In this document: positions 34,401 to 49,000 of the stretch, piece after piece
Position numbering within the stretch: position 1 is the stretch's first letter
Layout of the letters: each line of letters opens with the position of its first letter
From: Chrysogorgia sp. JL179-B06
Lineage: Eukaryota; Cnidaria; Anthozoa; Scleralcyonacea; Chrysogorgiidae
DNA length: 64,000 bases
NCBI GenBank assembly: GCA_035772405.1
Contig: JAYKKM010000475.1
Coordinates: 630,001-694,000, forward strand
Reading direction: 5' to 3'
Program-made: the position numbers and the translations under genes
Notes under the pieces: model-generated
Databases searched by the model: none
What the model saw: only the letters and a program-made list of their open reading frames with translations
What the model was told of the DNA's origin: nothing

Positions 34401-37400
34401 AAACCAACCAAAACCAACCAAAACCAACCAAAACCAACCAAAACCAACCAAAACCAACCAAAACCAACCAGAACCAACCAGAACCAACCAGAACCATCCA
34501 AAACCATCCAGAACCAACCAGAACCAACCAGAACCAACCAGAACCAACCAGAACCAACCAAAACCAACCAAAACCAACCAGAACCAACCAGAACCAACCA
34601 GAACCATCCAGAATCATCCAGAACCAAACAGAACCAAACAAAACCAAACAGAACCAACCAAAACCAACCAAAACCAACCAGAACCAACCAGAACCAACCA
34701 GAACCAACCAAAACCAACCAAAACCAACCAGAACCAACCAGAACCAACCAAAACCAACCAAAACCAACCAAAACCACCAAAACCAACCAAAAGCAACCAA
34801 AGCAACCAAAACCAACCAAAACCAACCAAAACCAACCAAAAGCAACCAAAACCAACCAAAAGCAACCAAAAGCAACCAAAACCAACCAGAACCATCCAGA
34901 ACCATCCAGAACCAACCAGAACCAACCAAAACAAAACAAAGCCAACCAAAACAACCAACACCAACCAAAACCAACCAAAACCATCCAAAACCAACCAAAA
35001 CCAACCAAAACCACACAAAACCAACCAGAAACCAAAACCAACCAAAATCAACCAAAAGCAACCAGAACCAACCAAAAGCAACCAAAAGCAACCAAAAGCA
35101 ACCAAAAGCAACCAAAACCAACCAAAACCAACCAAAACCAACCAAAACCAACCAGAACCAACCAAACCAACCAAAACCAACCAAAACCAACCAAAACCAA
35201 CCAAAACCAACCAGAACCAACCCAAAACCAACCAAACCAACCAGAACCAACCAAAACCAACCCAAACCAAACCAAAACCAACCACAACCAACCAAAACCA
35301 ACCAGAACCAACCAAAACCAACCAAAACCAACCAAAACCAACCAAAACCAACCAGAACCAACCAGAAACCAACCAGAACCAACCAGAAACCAACCAAAAC
35401 AAACCAAACAAAACCAAACAGAACCAACCAAAACCAACCAAAACCAACCAGAACCAACCAGAACCAACCAGAACCAACCAAAACCAACCAAAACCAACCA
35501 GAATCAACCAAAATCAACCAAAAACCAACCAAAAAACCAACCAAAGCAACCAAAAGCAAACAAAAGCAACCAAAAGCAACCAAAAGCAACCAAAACCAAC
35601 CAAAAGCAAACCAAAACCAACCAGAACCAACCAAAACCAACAAAAACCAACCAAAACCAACCAGAACCAACCAAAACCAACAACCAGAACCAACCAAAAA
35701 CCAACCAACCAGAGCCAACCAAAACCAACCAAACCAACCAAAACCAACCAAAACCAACCAAAACCAACCAAAACCACGCAAAACCACCAAAACCACGCAA
35801 GAACCACGCAAAAACAACCAAAAAACCAACCAGAACCAACCAAAAGAACCAAAACAACCAAAACCAACCAAAAGAACCAACCAGAACCAACCAGAACCAA
35901 CGAAACCAACAAAAACCAACCAGAACCAACCAAAACCAACCAAAAGCAACCAAAACCAACCAGAACCAACCAGAACCAACCAGAACCAACCAGAACCAAC
36001 CAAAACCAACCAAAAACCAACCAAAACCAACCAAAACCAACCAAAACCAACCAAAACCAACCAAAAACCAACCAGAACCAACCAACACCAACCAAAACCA
36101 ACCAAAACCAACCAAAAACCAACCAATACCAACCAATACCAACCAAAACCAACCAAAACCAACCAAAACCAACGCAAAACCACGCAAAAACCACGCAAAA
36201 CCAACCAAAACCAACCAAAACAACCAAAACCAACCAGAACCAACCAAAACCAAACAAAACCAACCAAAACCAACCAAAACCAACCAGAACCAACCAGAAC
36301 CAACCAGAACCAACCAAAACCAACCAGAACCAACCAGAACCAACCAGAACCAACCAGAACCAACCAAAACCAACCAAAACCAACCAGAACCAACCAAAAC
36401 AACCAGAACCAACAAAACCAACCAAAACCAACCAAAACCAACCAGAACCAACCAGAACCAACCAAAACCAACCAAAAACCAACCAAAAACAACCAGAACC
36501 AAACAGAAAACAACCAAAACAACCAGAACCAACCAAAACCAACCAAAAACCAACCAAAACCAACCAAAACCAACCAAAACCAACCCAAACAACCAGAACC
36601 AACCAAAACCAACCAGAACCAACCAAAACCAACCAGAACCAACCAAAACCAACCAAAACAAACCAGAACCAACCAAAACCAACCAAAACCAACCAAAACC
36701 AACCAAAACCAACGCAGAACCAACCAAAACCAACCAGAAACAACCAAAACCAACCAGAACCAACCAAAAGTAACCAAAAGCAACCAAAAGCAACCAGAAC
36801 CAACCAGAACCAACCAGAACCAACCAGAACCAACCAAAACCAACCAAAACCAACCAAAACCAACCAAAACCAACCAAACCAACCAAAACCAACCAAAACC
36901 AACCAAAACCAACCAAACCAACCAAAACCAACCAAAACCAACCAAAACCAACCAAAACCAACCAAAACCAACCAAAACCAACCAGAACCAACCAGAACCA
37001 ACCAAAACCAACCAAAAACAGAACCAACCAAAACCAACCAGAACCAACCAAAACCAACCAGAACCAACCAGAACCAACCAGAACCAACCAAAACCAACCA
37101 AACCAACCAAAACCAACCAAAACCAACCAAAACCAACCAAAACCAACCAAAACCAACCAAAACCAACCAGAACCAACCAAAACCAACCAGAACCAACCAG
37201 AACCAACCAGAACCAACCAAAACCAACCAAAACCAACCAAAACCAACCAAAACCAACCAGAACCAACCAGAACCAACCAGAACCAACCAGAACCAACCAA
37301 AACCAACCAAAACCAACCAGAACCACCCAAAAACACCCAAAACCAACCAGGAACCAACCAGAAACCAAACCAAAACCAACCAAAACCAACCAAAAACCAA

Positions 37401-39720
37401 CCAAAAACCAACCAAAACCAACCAAAACCAACCAGAACCAACCAGAACCAACCAAAACCAACCAAAACCAACCCAAAACCAACCAAAACCAACCAAAACC
37501 AACCAAAACCAACCAAAACAACCAAAACCAACCAAAACCAACCAAACCAACCAAAACCAACCAAAAGAACCAAAACCAACAAAAAGCAACCAGAACCAAC
37601 CAGAACCAACCAAAACCAACCAGAACCAACCAGAACCAACCAGAACCAACAGAAACCAAACAGAACCAACCAAAACCAACCAAAACCAACCAGAACCAAC
37701 CAAAACCAACCAAAACCAACCAAAAACCATCCAGAACCAAACAGAACCAACCAAAACCAACCAGAACCAACCAAAACCAACCAAAACCAAAACCAACCAA
37801 CAGAACCAACCAAAACCAACCAAAACCAACCAAAGCACCAAAACCAACCAAAAGCAACCAAAACCAACCAAAACCAACCAAAAGCAACCAAAACCAACCA
37901 GAACCAACCAAAACCACCAAAACCAAGCAAAACCAACCAAAACCAACCAAAACCAACCAAAACAACCAAAACCAACCAAAACCAACCAAAAGCAACCAAA
38001 ACCAACAAAAGCAACCAAACCAACCAGAAACCATCCAGAACCAACCAGAACCAACCAAAACCAACCAAAACCAAAAACCAACCAAAACCAACCAGAACCA
38101 ACCAAAACCAACCAAACCAACCAAAACCAACCAGAACCAACCAGAACCAACCAAAACCAACCAAAACCAACCAAAACCAACCAAAACCAACCAAAACCAA
38201 CCAAAACCAACCAAAACCAACCAAAACCAACCAAAACCAACCAAAACCAACCAAAACCAACCAGAACCAACCAGAACCAACCAGAACCAACCAGAACCAT
38301 TCAGAACCATCCAAAACCATCCAGAACCATCCAGAACCAACCAGAACCAACCAGAACCAACCAGAACCAACCAAAACCAACCAAAACCAACCAGAACCAA
38401 CCAGAACCAACCACCAGACCATAACCAAACCAGAACCAAACAAAACCAAACAGAACCAAAAAAAACCAACCAAAACCAACCAAAAACCAACCAGAACCAA
38501 CCAAAACCAACCAAAACCAACCAAAAACAACCAAAACCAACCAAAAGCACCAAAAGCAACCAAACCAACCAAAAGCAACCAAAGCAACCAAAAACCAAAC
38601 CAACCAAAACCAACCAGAACCAACCAGAACCAACCAAAACCAAACAGAACCAACCAGAAAAACCAACCAGAACCAAACCAGAACCCAACCAGAAACCAAC
38701 CAAAACCAACCAAAACCAACCAGAACCAACCACAACCAAACCAAAACCAACCAAAACCAACCAGAACCAACCAGAACCACCAAAAAACCAGAACCAACAA
38801 AAACCAACCAGAACCAAACCAAAACCAACAAAACCAAAAACCAACCAGAACCAACCAGAACAACCAAAACCAACCAGAACCAAACCAAAACCAACCAGAA
38901 CCAACCAGAACCATCCAAAACCAACCAAAAGAACCAAACCAAAAACCAAACAAACCAACCAGAACCAACCAAAACCAACCAGAACCAACCAAAACCAAAA
39001 CCAACCAAAACCAACCAAAACCAACCAGAACCAACCAAAGCAACCAAACCAAAAAGCAACCAAAAGCAACCAAAAGCAACCAAAACCAACAAAAACCAAC
39101 CAGAACCAACCAGAACCAACCAAAACCAACCAGAAACCAACCAGAACCAACCAGAACCAACCAAAAACCAAACCAAAAGCAACCAAAACCAATCAGAACC
39201 AACCAGAACCAACCAGAACCACCAGAACCAACCAGAACCAACCAGAACCAACCAAAACCAACCAAAACCAACCAAAACCAACCAAACCAACCAGAACCAA
39301 CCAGAACCAACAAAACCAACCAGAACCAACCAAAAACCAACCAAAACAACCAGAACCAACCAAAAGCAACCAAAACCAACTAAAAGCAACCAGAACCAAC
39401 CAAAACCAACCAAAACCATCCAGAACCATCCAAAACCAACCAAAACCAACCAAACCAACCAAACAACAAAACCAAGCAAAAGCAACCAAAACCAACCAAA
39501 ACCAACCAAAACCAACCAAAACCAACCAAAAAGCAACCAAAACCAACCAAAACCAACCATAACCAACCAGAACCAACCCAAACCAACCAGAACCAACCAG
39601 AACCAACCAGAACCAACAGAACCAACCAAAACCAACCAAAAACCAACCAGAACCAACCAAAACCAACCAAAACAACCAGAACCAACCAGAAACCAACCAA
39701 AACCAACCAAAACCAACCAA
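25440..39720 (+). repeat. Irregular interior domain of the satellite
   Basis: Many units here differ by one base in A-run length (AAACC or AAAAACC in place of AAAACC) or lose part of a unit. The worst stretches are about 25,440-26,230, 28,080-29,000, 30,530-32,320 and 33,360-39,700, with better-ordered islands between. The errors cluster in homopolymers, which fits either an older unhomogenised core or unpolished long-read sequence. Confidence 0.7.
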
Positions 39721-40060
39721 AACCAACTAAAAACCAACCAAAACCAACCAAAACCAACCAAAACCAACCAAAACCAACCGAAACCAACCAAAACCAACCG
39801 AAACCAACCAAAACCAACCAAAACCAACCAAAACCAACCAGAACCAACCAGAACCAACCAGAACCAACCAGAACCAACCAGAACCAACCAGAACCAAACA
39901 GAACCAACCAGAACCAACCAGAGCCAACCAGAACCAACCAAAACCAACCAAAACCAACCAAAACCAACCAAAACCAACCCAAAGCAACCAGAACCAACCA
40001 GAACCAACCAGAACCAACCAGAACCAACCAAAACCAACCAGAACCAACCAGAACCAACCA

Positions 40061-43000
40061 GAATCAACCGGAATCAACCAGAACCAACCAGAACCAAACA
40101 GAACCAACCAGAACCAACCAGAGCCAACCAGAACCAACCAAAAACCAACCAAAACCAACCAAAACCAACCAAAACCAACCAAAACCAACCAAAACCAACC
40201 AGAACCAACCAAAACCAACCAAAACCAACCAGAACCAACCAGAACCAACCAGAACCAACCAGAACCAACCAGAACCATCCAGAATCATCCAGAACCAAAC
40301 AGAACCAAACAAAACCAAACAGAACCAACCAAAACCAACCAAAACCAACCAAAACCAACCAAAACCAACCTGAACCAACCAAAACCAACCAAAACCAACC
40401 AAAACCAACCAGACGAACCAAAAACCAACCAAAACCAACCAAACCAACCTGAACCAACCAAAACCAACCAAAACCAACCAGAACCAACCAAAACCAACCA
40501 AAACCAACCAAAACCAACCAAAACCAACCAAAACCAACCAAAACCAACCAAAACCAACCAGAACCAACCAGAACCAACCAAAACCAACCAAAACCAACCA
40601 AAACCAACTAAAACCAACCAAAACCAACCAAAACCAACCAAAACCAACCAAAACCAACCAAAACCAACCAAAAGCAACGAAAAGCAACAAAAACAAACCA
40701 GAACCAACCAGAACCAACCAATACCAACCAATACCAACCAATACCAGCCAATACCAACCAACACCAACCAAAACCAACCAAAACCAACCAAAACCACGTA
40801 AAACCACGCAAAACCACGCAAAACCACGCAAAACCACGCAAAACCACGCAAAACCACGCAAAAACAACCAAAACCAACCAGAACCAACCAAAAGCAACCA
40901 AAAGCAACTAAAAGCAACCAGAACCAACCAGAACCAACCAAAACCATCCAGAACCATCCAGAACCATCCAAAACCAACCGAAACCAACCAAAACCAACCA
41001 AAACCAACCAAAACCAACCAGAACCAACCAGAACCAACCAGAACCAACCAAAACCAACCAGAATCAACCAGAATCAACCAAAACCAACCAAAACCAACCA
41101 AAGCAACCAAAACCAACCAAAACCAACCAAAACCAACCAGAACCAACCAAAACCAACCAAAACCAACCAAAACCAACCAAAACCAACCAAAACCAACCAA
41201 AACCAACCAAAACCAACCAAAGCAACCAGAACCAACCAGAACCAACCAGAACCATTCAGAACCATCCAAAACCATCCAGAACCATCCAGAACCAACCAGA
41301 ACCAACCAGAACCAAACCAGAACCAACCAAAACCAACCAAAACCAACCAGAACCAACCAAAAGTAACCAAAAAGCAACCACAAAGCAACCAGAACCAACC
41401 AGAACCAACCAGAACCAACCAAAACCAACCAGAACCAACCAGAACCAACCAGAACCAACCAAAACCAACCAAAAGCAACCAAAAGCAACCAAAAACCAAC
41501 CAGAACCAACCAGAACCATCCAAAACCATCCAGAACCATCCAGAACCATCCAAAACCAACCAAAACCAACCAAAACCAACCACAAACAATCCAAAACCAA
41601 CCAGAACACAACAAGAACCAACCAGAACCAACCAGAACCAACCAAACCAACCAAAACCAACCAGAAACCAACCAGAAACCAACCAGAACCATTCAGAACC
41701 ATCCAAAACCATCCAGAACCATCCAGAACCAACCAGAACCAACCAATACCAACCAATACCAACCAATACCAACCAACACCAACCAAAACCACGCAAAAAC
41801 CACGCAAAACCACGCAAAAAAACCAAAACCAACCAGAACCAACCAAAAGCAACCAAAAGCAACTAAAAGCAACCAGAACCAACCAGAACCAACCAAAACC
41901 ATCCAGAACCATCCAGAACCATCCAAAACCAACCAAAACCAACCAGAACAATCCAAGACCAACCAGAACCAACAAGAACCAACCAGAACCAACCAAAACC
42001 AACCAAAACCAACCAAAACCAACCAAAACCAACCAGACCCAACCAGAACATCCAAAACCAACCAAAAACCAACCAAAACCAACCACAACAATCCAAAAAC
42101 CAACCAGAACCAACAAGAACCAACCAGAACCAACCAAAACCAACCAAAACCAACCAGAACCAACCAAAAGCAACCAAAAGCAACTAAAAGCAACCAGAAC
42201 CAACCAGAACCAACCAAAACCATCCAGAACCATCCAGAACCATCCAAAACCAACCAAAACCAACCAAAACCAACCACAACAATCCAAAACCAACCAGAAC
42301 CAACAAGAACCAACCAGAACCAACCAAAACCAACCAAAACCAACCAAAACCAACCAAAACCAACCAGAACCAACCAAAGCAACCAGAACCAACCAGAACC
42401 AACCAGAACCAACCAAAACCAACCAAAACCAACCAGAACCAACCAAAACCAACCAAAACCAACCAGAACCAACCAGAACCAACCAAAACCAACCAAAACC
42501 AACCAAAACCAACTAAAACCAACCAAAAGCAACCAAAAGCAACCAAAAGCAACCAAAACCAACCAAAACCAACCGAAACCAACCGAAACCAACCGAAACC
42601 AACCAAAACCAACCAAAACCAACCAGAACCAACCAGAACCAACCAGAATCAACCAGAACCAACCAGAACCAAACAGAACCAACCAGAACCAACCAGAGCC
42701 AACCAGAACCAACCAGAACCAACCAAAACCAACCAAAACCAACCAAAACCAACCCAAAGCAACCAGAACCAACCAGAACCAACCAGAACCAACCAGAACC
42801 AACCAAAACCAACCAGAACCAACCAGAACCAACCAGAATCAACCGGAATCAACCAGAACCAACCAGAACCAAACAGAACCAACCAGAACCAACCAGAGCC
42901 AACCAGAACCAACCAAAACCAACCAAAACCAACCAAAACCAACCAGAACCAACCAGAACCAACCAGAACCAACCAAAACCAACCAAAACCAACCAGAACC

Positions 43001-46000
43001 AACCAGAACCAACCAGAACCAACCAGAACCAACCAGAACCATCCAGAATCATCCAGAACCAAACAGAACCAAACAAAACCAAACAGAACCAACCAAAACC
43101 AACCAAAACCAACCAAAACCAACCAAAACCAACCTGAACCAACCAAAACCAACCAAAACCAACCAAAACCAACCAGAACCAACCAAAACCAACCAAAACC
43201 AACCTGAACCAACCTGAACCAACCAAAACCAACCAAAACCAACCAGAACCAACCAGAACCATCCAGAATCATCCAGAACCAAACAGAACCAAACAAAACC
43301 AAACAGAACCAACCAAAACCAACCAAAACCAACCAAAACCAACCAAAACCAACCTGAACCAACCAAAACCAACCAAAACCAACCAAAACCAACCAGAACC
43401 AACCAAAACCAACCAAAACCAACCAAAACCAACCTGAACCAACCAAAACCAACCAAAACCAACCAGAACCAACCAAAACCAACCAAAACCAACCAAAACC
43501 AACCAAAACCAACCAAAACCAACCAAAACCAACCAAAACCAACCAAAACCAACCAGAACCAACCAGAACCAACCAAAACCAACCAAAACCAACCAAAACC
43601 AACTAAAACCAACCAAAAGCAACCAAAACCAACCAAAACCAACCAAAACCAACCAAAACCAACCAAAACCAACCAAAAGCAACGAAAAGCAACAAAAACA
43701 AACCAGAACCAACCAGAACCAACCAAAACCAACCAGAACCAACCAATACCAACCAATACCAACCAATACCAACCAATACCAACCAATACCAACCAACACC
43801 AACCAAAACCAACCAAAACCAACCAAAACCACGTAAAACCACGCAAAACCACGCAAAACCACGCAAAACCACGCAAAAACAACCAAAACCAACCAGAACC
43901 AACCAAAAGCAACCAAAAGCAACTAAAAGCAACCAGAACCAACCAGAACCAACCAAAACCATCCAGAACCATCCAGAACCATCCAAAACCAACCGAAACC
44001 AACCAAAACCAACCAAAACCAACCAAAACCAACCAGAACCAACCAGAACCAACCAGAACCAACCAAAACCAACCAAAACCAACCAGAATCAACCAGAATC
44101 AACCAAAACCAACCAAAACCAACCAAAGCAACCAAAACCAACCAAAACCAACCAAAACCAACCAGAACCAACCAAAACCAACCAAAACCAACCAAAACCA
44201 ACCAAAACCAACCAAAACCAACAATACCAACCAAAACCAACCCAAAGCAACCAGAAACAACCAGAACCAACCAGAACCAACCAAAACCATCCAGAACCAT
44301 CCAGAACCAACCAGAACCAACCAGAACCAACCAGAACCAACCAAAACCAACCAAAACCAACCAGAACCAACCAAAAGTAACCAAAAGCAACCAAAAGCAA
44401 CCAGAACCAACCAGAACCAACCAGAACCAACCAAAACCAACCAGAACCAACCAGAACCAACGAGAACCAACCAGAACCATTCAGAACCATCCAAAACCAT
44501 CCAGAACCATCCAGAACCAACCAGAACCAACCAATACCAACCAATACCAACCAATACCAACCACACCAAACAAAACCACGCAAAACCACGGCAAAACCAC
44601 GCAAAACCACGCAAAAACAACCAAAACCAACCAAGAACCAACCAAAAGCAACCAAAAAGCAACTAAAAGCAACCAGAACCAACCAGAACCAACCAAAACC
44701 ATCCAGAACCATCCAGAACCATCCAAAACCAACCAAAACCAACCAGAACAATCCAAGACCAACCAGAACCAACAAGAACCAACCAGAACCAACCAAAACC
44801 AACCAAAACCAACCAGAACCAACCAGAACCAACCAGAACCATTCAGAACCATCCAAAACCATCCAGAACCATCCAGAACCAACCAGAACCAACCAATACC
44901 AACCAATACCAACCAATACCAACCAACACCAACCAAAACCACGCAAAACCACGCAAAACCACGCAAAAACAACCAAAACCAACCAGAACCAACCAAAAGC
45001 AACCAAAAGCAACTAAAAGCAACCAGAACCAACCAGAACCAACCAAAACCATCCAGAACCATCCAGAACCATCCAAAACCAACCAAAACCAACCAGAACA
45101 ATCCAAGACCAACCAGAACCAACAAGAACCAACCAGAACCAACCAAAACCAACCAAAACCAACCAAAACCAACCAAAACCAACCAAAACCAACCAGAACC
45201 ATCCAAAACCAACCAAAACCAACCAAAACCAACCACAACAATCCAAAACCAACCAGAACCAACAAGAACCAACCAGAACCAACCAAAACCAACCAAAACC
45301 AACCAGAACCAACCAAAAGCAACCAAAAGCAACTAAAAGCAACCAGAACCAACCAGAACCAACCAAAACCATCCAGAACCATCCAGAACCATCCAAAACC
45401 AACCAAAACCAACCAAAACCAACCACAACAATCCAAAACCAACCAGAACCAACAAGAACCAACCAGAACCAACCAAAACCAACCAAAACCAACCAAAACC
45501 AACCAAAACCAACCAGAACCAACCCAAAGCAACCAGAACCAACCAGAACCAACCAGAACCAACCAAAACCAACCAAAACCAACCAGAACCAACCAAAACC
45601 AACCAAAACCAACCAGAACCAACCAGAACCAACCAAAACCAACCAAAACCAACCAAAACCAACTAAAACCAACCAAAAGCAACCAAAAGCAACCAAAACC
45701 AACCAAAACCAACCAAAACCAACCGAAACCAACCGAAACCAACCAAAACCAACCAAAACCAACCAGAACCAACCAACCAACCAGAATCAACCAGAATCAA
45801 CCAGAACCAACCAGAACCAAACAGAACCAACCAGAACCAACCAGAGCCAACCAGAACCAACCAGAACCAACCAAAACCAACCAAAACCAACCAAAACCAA
45901 CCCAAAGCAACCAGAACCAACCAGAACCAACCAGAACCAACCAGAACCAACCAAAACCAACCAGAACCAACCAGAACCAACCAGAATCAACCGGAATCAA

Positions 46001-49000
46001 CCAGAACCAACCAGAACCAAACAGAACCAACCAGAACCAACCAGAGCCAACCAGAACCAACCAAAACCAACCAAAACCAACCAAAACCAACCAAAACCAA
46101 CCAGAACCAACCAGAACCAACCAGAACCAACCAAAACCAACCAAAACCAACCAGAACCAACCAGAACCAACCAGAACCAACCAGAACCATCCAGAATCAT
46201 CCAGAACCAAACAGAACCAAACAAAACCAAACAGAACCAACCAAAACCAACCAAAACCAACCAAAACCAACCAAAACCAACCTGAACCAACCAAAACCAA
46301 CCAAAACCAACCAAAACCAACCAGAACCAACCAAAACCAACCAAAACCAACCTGAACCAACCAAAACCAACCAAAACCAACCAGAACCAACCAAAACCAA
46401 CCAAAACCAACCAAAACCAACCAAAACCAACCAAAACCAACCAAAACCAACCAAAACCAACCAGAACCAACCAGAACCAACCAAAACCAACCAAAACCAA
46501 CCAAAACCAACTAAAACCAACCAAAACCAACCAAAACCAACCAAAACCAACCAAAACCAACCAAAACCAACCAAAACCAACCAAAACCAACCAAAAGCAA
46601 CGAAAAGCAACAAAAACAAACCAGAACCAACCAGAACCAACCAGAACCAACCAGAACCAACCAATACCAACCAATACCAACCAATACCAACCAATACCAA
46701 CCAATACCAACCAACACCAACCAAAACCAACCAAAACCAACCAAAACCACGTAAAACCACGCAAAACCACGCAAAACCACGCAAAACCACGCAAAAACAA
46801 CCAAAACCAACCAGAACCAACCAAAAGCAACCAAAAGCAACCAAAAGCAACCAGAACCAACCAGAACCAACCAGAACCATCCAGAACCATCCAGAACCAT
46901 CCAAAACCAACCAAAACCAACCAAAACCAACCAAAACCAACCAAAACCAACCAGAACCAACCAGAACCAACCAGAACCAACCAAAACCAACCAAAACCAA
47001 CCAGAATCAACCAGAATCAACCAAAACCAACCAAAACCAACCAAAGCAACCAAAACCAACCAAAACCAACCAAAACCAACCAGAACCAACCAAAACCAAC
47101 CAAAACCAACCAAAACCAACCAAAACCAACCAAAACCAACAATACCAACCAAAACCAACCCAAAGCAACCAGAAACAACCAGAACCAACCAGAACCATTC
47201 AGAACCATCCAAAACCATCCAGAACCATCCAGAACCAACCAGAACCAACCAGAACCAACCAGAACCAACCAAAACCAACCAAAACCAACCAGAACCAACC
47301 AAAAGTAACCAAAAGCAACCAAAAGCAACCAGAACCAACCAGAACCAACCAGAACCAACCAAAACCAACCAGAACCAACCAGAACCAACGAGAACCAACC
47401 AGAACCATTCAGAACCATCCAAAACCATCCAGAACCATCCAGAACCAACCAGAACCAACCAATACCAACCAATACCAACCAATACCAACCAACACCAACC
47501 AAAACCACGCAAAACCACGCAAAACCACGCAAAACCACGCAAAAACAACCAAAACCAACCAGAACCAACCAAAAGCAACCAAAAGCAACTAAAAGCAACC
47601 AGAACCAACCAGAACCAACCAAAACCATCCAGAACCATCCAAAACCAACCAAAACCAACCAAAACCAACCAGAACAATCCAAGACCAACCAGAACCAACA
47701 AGAACCAACCAGAACCAACCAAAACCAACCAAAACCAACCAAAACCAACCAGAACCAACCAGAACCAACCAGAACCATTCAGAACCATCCAAAACCATCC
47801 AGAACCATCCAGAACCAACCAATACCAACCAATACCAACCAATACCAACCAACACCAACCAAAACCACGCAAAACCACGCAAAACCACGCAAAAACAACC
47901 AAAACCAACCAGAACCAACCAAAAGCAACCAAAAGCAACTAAAAGCAACCAGAACCAACCAAAACCATCCAGAACCATCCAGAACCATCCAAAACCAACC
48001 AAAACCAACCAGAACAATCCAAGACCAACCAGAACCAACAAGAACCAACCAGAACCAACCAAAACCAACCAAAACCAACCAAAACCAACCAAAACCAACC
48101 AAAACCAACCAGAACCATCCAAAACCAACCAAAACCAACCAAAACCAACCACAACAATCCAAAACCAACCAGAACCAACAAGAACCAACCAGAACCAACC
48201 AAAACCAACCAAAACCAACCAGAACCAACCAAAAGCAACCAAAAGCAACTAAAAGCAACCAGAACCAACCAGAACCAACCAAAACCATCCAGAACCATCC
48301 AAAACCAACCAAAACCAACCAAAACCAACCACAACAATCCAAAACCAACCAGAACCAACAAGAACCAACCAGAACCAACCAAAACCAACCAAAACCAACC
48401 AAAACCAACCAAAACCAACCAGAACCAACCCAAAGCAACCAGAACCAACCAGAACCAACCAGAACCAACCAAAACCAACCAGAACCAACCAAAACCAACC
48501 AAAACCAACCAGAACCAACCAGAACCAACCAAAACCAACCAAAACCAACCAAAACCAACTAAAACCAACCAAAAGCAACCAAAAGCAACCAAAAGCAACC
48601 AAAACCAACCAAAACCAACCGAAACCAACCGAAACCAACCGAAACCAACCAAAACCAACCAAAACCAACCAGAACCAACCAAACCAACCAGAATCAACCA
48701 GAATCAACCAGAACCAACCAGAACCAAACAGAACCAACCAGAACCAACCAGAGCCAACCAGAACCAACCAGAACCAACCAAAACCAACCAAAACCAACCA
48801 AAACCAACCCAAAGCAACCAGAACCAACCAGAACCAACCAGAACCAACCAGAACCAACCAAAACCAACCAGAACCAACCAGAACCAACCAGAAATCAACC
48901 GGAATCAACCAGAACCAACCAGAACCAAACAGAACCAACCAGAACCAACCAGAGCCAACCAGAACCAACCAAAACCAACCAAAACCAACCAAAACCAACC

